From JAJKIV01 sp036274195 (lineage in GTDB: Bacteria; Gemmatimonadota; Gemmatimonadetes; Gemmatimonadales; Gemmatimonadaceae), in NCBI GenBank assembly GCA_036274195.1, contig DASUGD010000153.1, positions 1 through 10,094 of the forward strand: DNA of 10,094 bases, written 5' to 3'. Made by a program: the position numbers and the translations under genes. Within the stretch, counting starts at the first letter, position 1, and each line of letters begins with the position of its first letter. Under the pieces are notes generated by a model that was given only the letters and a program-made list of their open reading frames with translations, searched no databases and had not been told where the DNA came from. Shown here in pieces: positions 1-6,408 of this stretch.

Positions 1-51
1 ATCGAGCCACTTTCGGCCCATTTCGCCGCGATGCTGAGCGCGACGGATTAA
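1..51 (+). CDS. possible C-terminal tail of an upstream gene (partial)
   Basis: The first frame is open from the window edge and would encode 16 residues ending in SATD before a TAA stop at 49-51. Third codon positions are mostly G or C, as in the other genes here. The piece is far too short to assign a family, and an open run of this length can occur by chance in GC-rich DNA. It is listed only because a gene on the plus strand probably ends close to the left edge. Confidence 0.3.
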   Translation: MEPLSAHFAAMLSATD

Positions 52-375
52 TTCACCTTATGCTCCAAAATTGACCACCGGGCCGAACGCCGCGTCCCCT
101 TGGACTTTCAGGTTGGTTGTTGGCGACCCCGGGCAGAGTTAACATCCGGATCCCTCGCTCGTCGCTTAGCATGCTCGGCCATTGTGAGCAACGATCGGGA
201 CCGCTCGAACTGTCAGTAGTGATTGTGGCGTTGTTCCTGCTTGGGCGACGCGGCGCGGTCAAACGCGCGACGTCGAACGGGCATTCTCATGGACACGAAC
301 CGGGTAGCCGCAGGCGCGCGGCACTCTCACGGCGTCTCGGACGGGGATGCACTGACGCCAACGGAGGCGTATCGA
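52..375. other. intergenic region upstream of the transglycosylase gene
   Basis: This 324-base stretch holds no gene I can support. The open frame of the downstream gene reaches back to an ATG at 289 and further to 223. Its extra residues are low-complexity and resemble no domain, so I treat them as non-coding. A weak sigma70-like pair (TTGTTG at 117-122, 17-base spacer, TAACAT at 140-145) could be a promoter, but it matches the consensus poorly. A good Shine-Dalgarno (GGAGG at 363-367) lies at the right end. Confidence 0.5.
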
Positions 376-1155
376 ATGACGAAGCCTGTCAGACCCGCTT
401 CGTGGTTTTCGTGGGTGAAGCAACTCGCGGTGGGCCTCGGCGCGCTCGGCACGATCATCTTTATGACGCAGCACATCCGCCCGGTCTACGCCGGCCGTGC
501 CCCGGTCGTCAGGGATCTGCTCGAGGCGCGCGGCTGGGCCGACTCCGCGCTCGCGCGTGCGCCATGGGCAACCGGGTCCGGCGACGTGGCTCTCATGAGC
601 CCTCAGTTCGAGATCGACCGACGCGCGTTCATGGAGGACCTGATTCGCACGACCGGCAGCACGCCGAGTCGAGCGGATTCTCTCGCAACCTTCGCCGTGC
701 GCGAGGCCTACCGGCGTCGCATTCCACCGGCGCTCGTCTTCGGCGTGTTGATGGTGGAGAACCGTGAGCTCAAGTCATCCGCGACGTCCAATGCCGGCGC
801 GGTGGGCCTCATGCAGATCGACACCAGCACCTGGGTGAGCTCACTCGGCAAGCGTTTCGGCACGAACCTGCGCAACGACGAGACCAACCTGCAGTACGGC
901 GTGTTCATTCTCAGCCATCTGCTCTACGACCGCGATGACACGGTCGCCACGGATTCGACGAGCGTGCACGGTTCGCTGCGACGCGGTCTGCTCCGATACA
1001 ACGGATGCGTTCGCGGCACGAACACGCGGAATTGCTTCCGCTACCCGGAGATCGTGCGGACGCGCATCGACACGTTCGCGATCGCGCAATGCGGATGGCG
1101 CGGCTACGAGCGATGCGTCGCCGAGCCGCTACGGTACGCGCTCGTCGACGATTAG
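376..1155 (+). CDS. lytic transglycosylase SLT-domain protein, membrane-anchored
   Basis: The product is 259 residues. Family knowledge: SLT-fold lytic transglycosylases cleave the MurNAc-GlcNAc bond of peptidoglycan, using one catalytic glutamate. Residues 15-34 form a hydrophobic segment that should act as a signal anchor and place the domain in the periplasm. The catalytic region is about 115-235. E128 (in LMVENRELKSS) is the likely catalytic acid, followed by the hallmark GAVGLMQI (141-148), the NLQYGVFIL helix (171-179) and a YNG element (208-210). The usual ES pair is EN here. Four cysteines in the C-terminal half (C211, C220, C239, C247) could form disulfides. The start at 376 is chosen because GGAGG lies 8 bases upstream; an in-frame ATG at 289 adds only non-conserved residues. 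The gene stands alone and converges with the next one 14 bases away. The fold call is firm; the substrate is inferred. Confidence 0.87.
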   Translation: MTKPVRPASWFSWVKQLAVGLGALGTIIFMTQHIRPVYAGRAPVVRDLLEARGWADSALARAPWATGSGDVALMSPQFEIDRRAFMEDLIRTTGSTPSRADSLATFAVREAYRRRIPPALVFGVLMVENRELKSSATSNAGAVGLMQIDTSTWVSSLGKRFGTNLRNDETNLQYGVFILSHLLYDRDDTVATDSTSVHGSLRRGLLRYNGCVRGTNTRNCFRYPEIVRTRIDTFAIAQCGWRGYERCVAEPLRYALVDD

Positions 1156-1180
1156 GGATCGATAGCTCGCTATTTCTTTC
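1156..1180. terminator. weak hairpin between convergent genes
   Basis: The short gap between two convergent stops contains ATAG-CTCG-CTAT followed by TTTCTTTC on the plus strand. The stem is only four pairs and overlaps the minus gene's stop codon. It might help end plus-strand transcription, but it is much weaker than a typical intrinsic terminator. Confidence 0.2.
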
Positions 1181-1421
1181 GCGCCGAACGCTTGCTCGTT
1201 CGCTTGCGCGGAACCTTCGCGCCCTTCTTTCGCGCCTCCGAGAGGCCGATCGCGATCGCCTGCTTGCGGCTCTTCACGGTGCCGCCTTTGCCGCCGCGAC
1301 CACTTTTCAGCGTCCCCTTCTTGCGCCGACGCATCGCGCTTTCGACGCGCTTCGACGCGGACTTTCCGTATCGGCGTCCGCCGGATCGTTTCGAGGAGCT
1401 CTTACGCTTTGCCGTCGCCAT
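1170..1421 (-). CDS. DUF6496 family small basic protein
   Basis: An 83-residue protein, extremely rich in lysine and arginine and nearly free of acidic residues. The core (about residues 25-70) contains the block I associate with DUF6496: RRKKGTLKSG, then a glycine-rich turn, then VKSRKQAIAIGLSEARKKG and a KVP ending. The N- and C-terminal tails are low-complexity Ser/Lys/Arg. No biochemical function is established to my knowledge. The charge suggests nucleic-acid binding, perhaps as a nucleoid- or stress-associated protein, but that is inference. The open frame extends upstream to 1556; the start at 1421 is preferred because GGGGTGAG sits just upstream and the extra residues are not family-like. 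It follows the beta-propeller gene on the same strand after 124 bases, so it may have its own promoter or be the last gene of that unit. Confidence 0.8.
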   Translation of the reverse strand: MATAKRKSSSKRSGGRRYGKSASKRVESAMRRRKKGTLKSGRGGKGGTVKSRKQAIAIGLSEARKKGAKVPRKRTSKRSARKK

Positions 1422-1545
1422 TGGCTCACCCCGGATAGAGTTGGCTTCGTGACGTCGCCACGCGCGGCAAAAAACCAGCCAGGTGAGTCGAAAGCCGACA
1501 GCTTTTGGTCTTGGCCGATAGTCGCGAAGGACTGACGATAGGCAA

Positions 1546-2613
1546 CTAACGACCAACGACTCCTGAATACGCGATCCCGTCGGGCCCCGCGCCCGTGGGC
1601 ATGTAGGCCACGACGGCGCCCTTCGCGATATCGATCATCGCCACACGCGAGCTGCCCTGCAGCGCCACGAAGGCATAGTGACCGTCACGCGACAGCACGA
1701 TGCCCTCCGGTGACGGCGAGCCCGGAAACTCCGCATTCGGCCCGACGCTGTCGGCCGGGAGCTTGACGGTCACCCGATCCTGGCGCGTCGCGCGATCGAT
1801 GATGCGCACCACCGCGTTAGGCGGGTCCGTGACGACCACGGTCCGACTGTCCGGCGTGACGGCAAGCCGGTAGGGCATCCCGAATCCCGACAGCGTCCCC
1901 ACGGCTGCTCCTGCGCCCGGATCGAGCACGGTCACCGTCTTCGCCTGGTTGCTGCCCACCCACACCTGCTCACCGCCGGGCGTCACCGTGATCCCCTCGA
2001 CCGCCGGTGCGACGTTGAAGTCGCGCACGAACCTGCGCCCGGGTACGTCGAGCTCGCTCACCGTGCCGTCCGCCACGTTGCTCGTGTAGATGCGGCGCCC
2101 GTCCGCCGTGAGCGCGAGCATGTGGGACGCGGGATGGTTCGTCGAAATCGAGCCGGCGACCGTGCCCGCGCTGAAGTTCACGAGCACTATCGCCTTGCTC
2201 ACCTCCGACGTCACCACGAACAGCGAATCGCCCGGCAGGAACGCGGACCCGTGCGGGCGTTTGAATTCGCCGAGGTCGATCGTGCGGGCGACGGCGGCAG
2301 CGGGCACGTCGATGACCGTCAGCGAGTTGCCCGGAGCACCGCGCACGCCATAGTTGCTCACGACTGCCCACCGCCCGTCGTGCGAGACGGCCACCTCGTG
2401 GGCCCCGTTGCCGGTGGGCAATGTTGCCACGACGCGCCTCGAGGCGACGTCGAGCAGCGTCGCCGTATTGTCGCCCATGTTGGCGACAATGACCGTACCG
2501 TAACCCGTTGCCGTATTCGCCGACGAGCTCGCGGCGCCGGTCGTGACGCCCGACCGCGCGCCGCCGGAACACGCGACAGCAGTGAGCGGGAGAAGTACGA
2601 TCCCGATGCGCAT
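1546..2613 (-). CDS. YVTN-type beta-propeller lipoprotein
   Basis: A 355-residue exported protein. A short hydrophobic signal (residues 1-14) ends in TAVAC, a plausible lipobox with C15 as the lipidated residue. Serine follows the cysteine, which in enterobacteria would favour the outer membrane. After a Ser/Thr/Ala linker (16-37) come repeated beta-propeller blades. They carry YVTN/NHL-like units such as YGTVIVANMGDNTATLLD (38-55), HEVAVSHDGRWAVVSN (72-87), YTSNVADGTVSELD (176-189) and VWVGSNQAKTVTVLD (217-231), and end in PTGAGPDGIAYS. Such propellers usually serve as binding scaffolds, and some resemble the haem d1 domain of nitrite reductases; no catalytic residue is evident here. The ATG overlaps the stop of the upstream Rieske-FAD gene by one base (TGATG), and no strong Shine-Dalgarno is seen, so translation is probably coupled. 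A partner role with that oxidoreductase is inference. Confidence 0.85.
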   Translation of the reverse strand: MRIGIVLLPLTAVACSGGARSGVTTGAASSSANTATGYGTVIVANMGDNTATLLDVASRRVVATLPTGNGAHEVAVSHDGRWAVVSNYGVRGAPGNSLTVIDVPAAAVARTIDLGEFKRPHGSAFLPGDSLFVVTSEVSKAIVLVNFSAGTVAGSISTNHPASHMLALTADGRRIYTSNVADGTVSELDVPGRRFVRDFNVAPAVEGITVTPGGEQVWVGSNQAKTVTVLDPGAGAAVGTLSGFGMPYRLAVTPDSRTVVVTDPPNAVVRIIDRATRQDRVTVKLPADSVGPNAEFPGSPSPEGIVLSRDGHYAFVALQGSSRVAMIDIAKGAVVAYMPTGAGPDGIAYSGVVGR

Positions 2614-4205
2614 CACGATGTAGCCTGCAGCTCCATGTCCACCTCCGCCTTCAGGCTCTCCAGGTCGCGGAAAATGCTCGCTACGGCCAACGTGCGCCCG
2701 CCGCGCTTGAATCGCACAGCCACATCCCGGGCTGCCGGATCGCCATCCACCTCCACCGAGTCCCACTGCTCGGCGTGGCCGACGTAGTTGATCGACACGT
2801 CGTAGTGCGCGCTCCAGAAAAACGGGACATCGTCATACGGCCAACCCAGGCCAAGCATGTTGCGTGCGGCAGCCTGACCCTGGCGTTCCGCATGCACCCA
2901 ATGCTCCACGCGGATGCGCTCCCCCGTGTACGGGTCCGGGTACCGCGCGATGTCACCCGCGGCGAACACGTGCGGCGCGCTGGTTTCGAGAAGCTCGCTC
3001 ACGGTGACACCGCGGTCGATGGCCAATTTCGCTTGCTCGGCCAGACCGGTACGGGGCCTAACGCCAACACCGATCACGACCAGATCGGCAGCGAGCGTCC
3101 GGCCGCTCTTGAGCGTCACGTCGCGGTCACCGATCGCGGTCGCGGTGTCCTCGAGATGGAAGACGACGCCGTGCTCCTCGTGCAGCGCCTTCACGAACTT
3201 CGCGAGCTCGGTCCCCATGATGCGTTCGAGCGGCAGTTTCTCTGGTGCGACGACATGCACCTCGAGCTCCCGCTTGCGCAACGAGGCCGCTACCTCGAGA
3301 CCAATGAAGCTGGCGCCAATGACGACCGCGCGCTTCGCCTGCTCCGCCTTCGCGATGATCGCCCGGCTGTCGGCCAGCGATCGCAGGTAGTGCACGTGCG
3401 CCCGATCTCCTCCGGGCAACGAGAGCCGGACCGGTTCGGCGCCGGTGGCGAGCAGGAGGCGGTCGAACGCGTAGGCTCGTCCGTCCGCCAACCGCACTTC
3501 ACGTTTCGGGAGGTCGAGCTCCGCCACCTGCGCATTGTGCACGAGGTCGATGCCGTGCTCGGCGTGAAATCCCGGAGGGCGCAACGGGATCCATTCCTCG
3601 GGCGCGTTCCCAGCGAGGTAGTCCTTCGAGAGGTTGGGCCGGTCGTACGGTGAGTCTTGCTCCGCGTCGAGCATGGTGATGCGCCCGGCGTAGCCGAGGC
3701 GACGGAGCATCTCCGCGGACGCGTTTCCAGCCGCGCCCGCGCCGACGATGACGATGCTCTCCGGTGCGCGCGTCGATGATGCGGCGCGGGCCGCCGCGTG
3801 CTCCTTCGCTCTCGTTCGCGTGACGCCGCGCTTCGCTTCGTCGCTCGGTGCAAGCGGGTCACGATCGAGCTTGCCAGCCAGTCGTACGCGGTCGCCAGTG
3901 CGCTCGACACGCCAGCATGAGACGGGATTGAGGGCGGGCGCGCCAACAGGCTCGCCCGTGCGGAGGCTGAAGCAGGCGTGATGCCAAGGACACCGGACGG
4001 TGTCTTCGACGAGGAGGCCCTCGGCCAGCGGTCCGCTGTAGTGCGAGCATGTGGCGCCGATCGCGAAGATCTCGTCGCCGCGGCGCGCGAGCAGCACGCT
4101 CTCGCCTTCTGCGTGGCCGAGGAGCATCGCGCCGTCGGCGAGGTCGCCGAGTGAAATGCCTGACGAGAGATCCGGTCCCTTCAACTCTTCTTGCCCGCCG
4201 CCCAT
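2613..4205 (-). CDS. Rieske [2Fe-2S] - FAD/NAD(P)H oxidoreductase fusion (AIF-like)
   Basis: A 530-residue, probably cytoplasmic flavoprotein. Residues about 12-112 form a Rieske domain with the cluster ligands C53-x-H55 and C72-x2-H75. A charged, Ala-rich linker (about 113-147) leads to a class-I pyridine-nucleotide oxidoreductase module. This has the FAD dinucleotide fold VIVGAGAAG (152-160), a second Rossmann motif for NAD(P)H, VVIGASFIGLEVAASL (294-309), and the FAD-closing VFAAGDIA (413-420). The remainder matches the dimerisation/C-terminal domain of ferredoxin reductases. This order is that of AIFM3-like and bacterial Rieske-FAD proteins. The likely reaction is electron transfer between NAD(P)H and an iron-sulfur or other acceptor; the physiological partner is unknown. 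No redox-active CxxC is seen, so it is not a disulfide reductase. It is the first gene of a coupled pair with the lipoprotein. The ATG has only a weak GGGGCAG upstream, so its start is less certain than the fold. Confidence 0.92.
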   Translation of the reverse strand: MGGGQEELKGPDLSSGISLGDLADGAMLLGHAEGESVLLARRGDEIFAIGATCSHYSGPLAEGLLVEDTVRCPWHHACFSLRTGEPVGAPALNPVSCWRVERTGDRVRLAGKLDRDPLAPSDEAKRGVTRTRAKEHAAARAASSTRAPESIVIVGAGAAGNASAEMLRRLGYAGRITMLDAEQDSPYDRPNLSKDYLAGNAPEEWIPLRPPGFHAEHGIDLVHNAQVAELDLPKREVRLADGRAYAFDRLLLATGAEPVRLSLPGGDRAHVHYLRSLADSRAIIAKAEQAKRAVVIGASFIGLEVAASLRKRELEVHVVAPEKLPLERIMGTELAKFVKALHEEHGVVFHLEDTATAIGDRDVTLKSGRTLAADLVVIGVGVRPRTGLAEQAKLAIDRGVTVSELLETSAPHVFAAGDIARYPDPYTGERIRVEHWVHAERQGQAAARNMLGLGWPYDDVPFFWSAHYDVSINYVGHAEQWDSVEVDGDPAARDVAVRFKRGGRTLAVASIFRDLESLKAEVDMELQATS

Positions 4206-4547
4206 ATCTGCCCCGAGTCTGATTGGTTCAGATAATCATATCGAGGGCGGCTCACATCGCGAACCATCCAGGCGTCGCTGTCAGGGCAAGACTCTTCGGA
4301 ACTGCAATGAAGGTGAAGCGGATCGGGCGGAAACTGCCCGGATCGACCCCCCTAACGAGACAGCTCCTCAGCCAACGAGCCGGGATTCTTTGGTGACTGC
4401 CCCGGGGACGCCTGTGCGTGGCACGTTGTTCCTTTCAACTCCCGGCTCGTTGCGTGAGCTGCCGTGAATGCAAGGCCGGATCCAGTAGTCTCAGGCCGTT
4501 TCCGTTTCATCGTTTTTCTCGAATAGAGTTCGCCGCCGCTCCGACAT
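4206..4547. other. 342-base intergenic region with inverted repeats
   Basis: No coding region is supported here; open frames crossing it show no recognisable domain. Both flanking genes are on the minus strand, so this is the 3' side of the DUF4105 gene and the 5' leader of the Rieske-FAD gene. It contains a strong long-range inverted repeat (4362-4460, listed separately) and a smaller stem, CGGGC at 4324-4328 with GCCCG at 4336-4340 around a 7-base loop. On the minus strand, TATGAT (4235-4240) could be a -10 element for the Rieske gene, but no matching -35 was found. Confidence 0.6.
4362..4460. repeat. long-range inverted repeat upstream of the Rieske-FAD gene
   Basis: A perfect 13-base arm, CAACGAGCCGGGA (4373-4385), is mirrored by TCCCGGCTCGTTG (4440-4452), leaving a 54-base interior. 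Outside the perfect arms, AGCTC (4362-4366) and GAGCT (4456-4460) also pair, across short unpaired stretches of 6 and 3 bases. About 18 base pairs are therefore possible. A nested small stem GTTG...CAAC lies at the right end of the interior. It could be a structured RNA leader, a folded small RNA or a degenerate mobile repeat. No encoded protein or target-site duplication is visible. Confidence 0.7.
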
Positions 4548-5420
4548 TTACTGCTCGCGAATGCGGCGCGAAAACTCGGGAGTCGTCACGTAGCGGCGGG
4601 CCTCGTCTTTCACGCGAAAGCGGCGACGCGCTTCGTCCAGCGTGATGGAGTTGTCGATCAGCCCGAGGCTGTACGCAACCTCGTCGGCATAACCCGGCAG
4701 GACGGTCTTTATCCCCTGTGGCACCGCTCGCGGCACGATTTGGTTGACGTGATCGACCACGTTGCTCGTGCAGTTGTTCGTGAGGGTGTTGTAGAACTCC
4801 GGCCGAGTGGCCAGCGCGTTCGCGCGGGCGAGCATCGCGAGGAACAGCGCGCGAATGTTCGCGCGGGTCGTACGAATGGGGTAGACGTAGACATCGTAGC
4901 CGCCGTACACCGCACGCGATCCAATCAGGTCGCGTTCGTCGCCGACGACATAGATCAGCTCGAACTGGCGGAAGAGGCCCGTCAGTGGACTGTACGTCTC
5001 GCCCGGCTCGCGACGCGCTTCCACCGAGATCCCCACGTATTGCGAGTCCGAGAATCCGAAACTGACGAACGTGTGGGCCGGGCCACGCCAGCGCTTCGAG
5101 AACGGCGTGACAACGAACCAGACGCTCTCGAGAGTGTTCAGGTCGTACGCGCGATCGTCGTACGCCGGCGTGAACTCTTCCTCCGCCGTGTACGAGAAGT
5201 TGCGCACGTGCTTCACGAACACGGAATCGCCGCGGACGTCCGCGTGCGCCATCACCGCCTGCTGCGGAATCCATTGTCGGTCCGGTCGTGGACGATCACC
5301 GAGAAGTGCCGCCCCGAACGCGATGGCGATGACCGCCACCGTGATCGCGGCGAACACCGCGTGACGACTCGTCGGCCGCCGAGAACGGTTCGTCCCGGAC
5401 GATTGTATCGATTTCATCAT
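4548..5420 (-). CDS. DUF4105 (Lnb N-terminal periplasmic domain-like) protein
   Basis: About 290 residues. A basic N-terminus (MKS...RSRRPTSRH) is followed by a hydrophobic segment near residues 20-41, a signal peptide or membrane anchor that puts the rest in the periplasm. The body matches DUF4105: a VRGDSVFVKHVRNFSY segment near 62-77, AHTFVSFGF (115-123), ISVEARRE (131-138), YSPLTGLFRQFELIYVVGDERD and finally FYNTLTNNCTSNV. The last contains the conserved cysteine C217, and a conserved histidine is at H116. The domain is also named the Lnb N-terminal periplasmic domain after the lipoprotein-processing enzyme Lnb. The multi-spanning membrane part of Lnb is absent here, so acyl transfer should not be assumed. 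Tandem ATG codons at 5420 and 5417 follow GAGTGAG; either could be used. The open frame runs on to 5633, but that would overlap the divergent VOC gene and adds unrelated residues. Confidence 0.82.
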   Translation of the reverse strand: MMKSIQSSGTNRSRRPTSRHAVFAAITVAVIAIAFGAALLGDRPRPDRQWIPQQAVMAHADVRGDSVFVKHVRNFSYTAEEEFTPAYDDRAYDLNTLESVWFVVTPFSKRWRGPAHTFVSFGFSDSQYVGISVEARREPGETYSPLTGLFRQFELIYVVGDERDLIGSRAVYGGYDVYVYPIRTTRANIRALFLAMLARANALATRPEFYNTLTNNCTSNVVDHVNQIVPRAVPQGIKTVLPGYADEVAYSLGLIDNSITLDEARRRFRVKDEARRYVTTPEFSRRIREQ

Positions 5421-5527
5421 CTCACTCGACGACGACGCCGAACGCGGCGAGGTTACGTGCCCCACTGACTGGCGACGGTGCCAGTGGATTATTAGTATCG
5501 GTCGGCGACGAAATCGGAGACACGGCC
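5421..5527. promoter_or_regulatory. divergent promoter region with an inverted repeat
   Basis: A 107-base divergent gap that must hold the start signals for both the DUF4105 (-) and VOC (+) genes. It contains overlapping dyads: CCACTG (5462-5467) with CAGTGG (5482-5487), and inside it ACTGGC (5468-5473) with GCCAGT (5480-5485) around GACGGT. An AT-rich TATTAGTAT (5490-5498) follows directly and could supply a -10 for the plus-strand gene. The placement suggests an operator, but no regulator is identified. GGAGA at 5516-5520 is the ribosome-binding site of the VOC gene. Confidence 0.4.
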
Positions 5528-6310
5528 ATGAGCGAGACGAGCCCACGCGGACGCTTTGTCTGGTACGACCTGCTGACGACGGACCCTGACCGCGCGACGG
5601 AGTTTTACACGAAGGTCGCGGGTTGGGGCACACAGGATTGGCCGGGCAGCGGCGCGAAGCCGTACACGATGTGGACCACGCACGATACGCCCATCGGCGG
5701 CGTGATGGAGATGGCGGCGGAGCTGCGCGGATCGATGCCGCCGCACTGGATCGGCTACGTCGCCGTGCCGAACGTCGACGACAGTGCCAAGCAGGCCGAG
5801 TCGCTCGGCGGGCGGGTGCTGACGCAGCCGATGGACATTCCGGAGGTCGGCCGCTTTGCGGTCATTTCGGACCCGCAGGGTGCGGCGATCGCGATCTTCA
5901 CGCCGAAACCCGGCTCATCCCAGCCGGAACACGCGCCTAACGTCGGCGAGATCTCGTGGCACGAGCTCACGACGACGGACCACAAGGCCGCGTACGACTT
6001 CTACCAGACGCTGTTCGGGTGGGACAAGACCGGCGACTTCGACATGGGCGAGCCCATGGGCGTCTACCAGATGTATGGACGCAACAACCAGTCGCTCGGC
6101 GGCATGTTCACCAAGCCCGCCGACATGCCGATGCCACCCAACTGGCTCTACTACATCCGGGTGCCGAACGTGGACGACGCCGCGGAGCGGGTGAAGGCGT
6201 TAGGCGGCCAGGTATTGAACGGACCGATGGACGTCCCGGGGGGCGACCGCATCGCCCAGTGCATGGACCCGCAGGGCGCGGCATTCGCGGTCCATGCGCG
6301 AGCCGACTGA
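5528..6310 (+). CDS. VOC family protein with two glyoxalase-fold domains
   Basis: A 260-residue cytoplasmic protein with no signal peptide. It is an internal duplication. Residues about 10-126 and 142-256 each carry the same signature: W-[YH]-[DE]-L-x-TTD near the start, a shared VPNVDD centre, an LGG-[RQ]-VL strand, PMD-[IV]-P and a closing DPQGAA. Each half is a vicinal-oxygen-chelate domain of the glyoxalase/bleomycin-resistance superfamily, and two-domain proteins of this type are common in actinobacteria and related taxa. The superfamily includes lyases, dioxygenases and binding proteins, so substrate and reaction cannot be read from this sequence. The second half keeps H145 and E146, while the first has Y13 and D14 in those places; metal binding may therefore be asymmetric. 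GGAGA lies 7 bases before the ATG. The next gene starts 98 bases downstream. Confidence 0.9.
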   Translation: MSETSPRGRFVWYDLLTTDPDRATEFYTKVAGWGTQDWPGSGAKPYTMWTTHDTPIGGVMEMAAELRGSMPPHWIGYVAVPNVDDSAKQAESLGGRVLTQPMDIPEVGRFAVISDPQGAAIAIFTPKPGSSQPEHAPNVGEISWHELTTTDHKAAYDFYQTLFGWDKTGDFDMGEPMGVYQMYGRNNQSLGGMFTKPADMPMPPNWLYYIRVPNVDDAAERVKALGGQVLNGPMDVPGGDRIAQCMDPQGAAFAVHARAD

Positions 6311-6364
6311 GAATTCGTTAACCCGCGGTTTACCATCGGCACACTGCCGTTCACGACTGTTTTA

Positions 6365-6407
6365 GGCGCACTGGTCCACCTTGGTCACACACGAACCCAG
6401 GTGCGCC
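6365..6407 (+). promoter_or_regulatory. hairpin covering the ribosome-binding site of the first PAP2 gene
   Basis: GGCGCACTGG (6365-6374) pairs with CCAGGTGCGCC (6397-6407), giving ten base pairs with one bulged G (6400) and a 22-base loop. The right arm contains the Shine-Dalgarno AGGTG (6399-6403) and ends one base before the GTG start at 6409. In RNA this stem would hide the ribosome-binding site. The loop holds a direct repeat TGGTC (6372-6376, 6382-6386). Whether it acts as a translational switch or as a DNA operator is not decided by the sequence. Confidence 0.5.
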
Positions 6408-6408
6408 A

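Noticed and set aside
117..767. A 216-codon open frame on the plus strand overlapping the transglycosylase gene
   Set aside because: Its product is arginine-rich with no domain, and it is out of frame with a clear SLT-domain gene. GC-rich DNA creates such shadows.
1170..1421. The basic DUF6496 protein as a ribosomal protein or eukaryote-like histone H1
   Set aside because: The GTLKSG and SRKQAIAIGLSEARKKG blocks fit DUF6496. The resemblance to histones is only in lysine and arginine content.
1469..1500. Six A residues next to a possible stem, as an intrinsic terminator for the beta-propeller gene (minus strand)
   Set aside because: The T-run is there on the minus strand, but the best stem (GTCG-GCTTT-CGAC) is short and is not adjacent to it.
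2775..3653. A 292-codon open frame antisense to the Rieske-FAD gene
   Set aside because: It lies wholly opposite a gene with intact Rieske, FAD and NAD motifs, and its own product resembles no family.
4362..4460. Inverted repeat as the ends of an insertion sequence
   Set aside because: Only 54 bases lie between the perfect arms, no transposase is nearby, and no flanking target duplication was seen.
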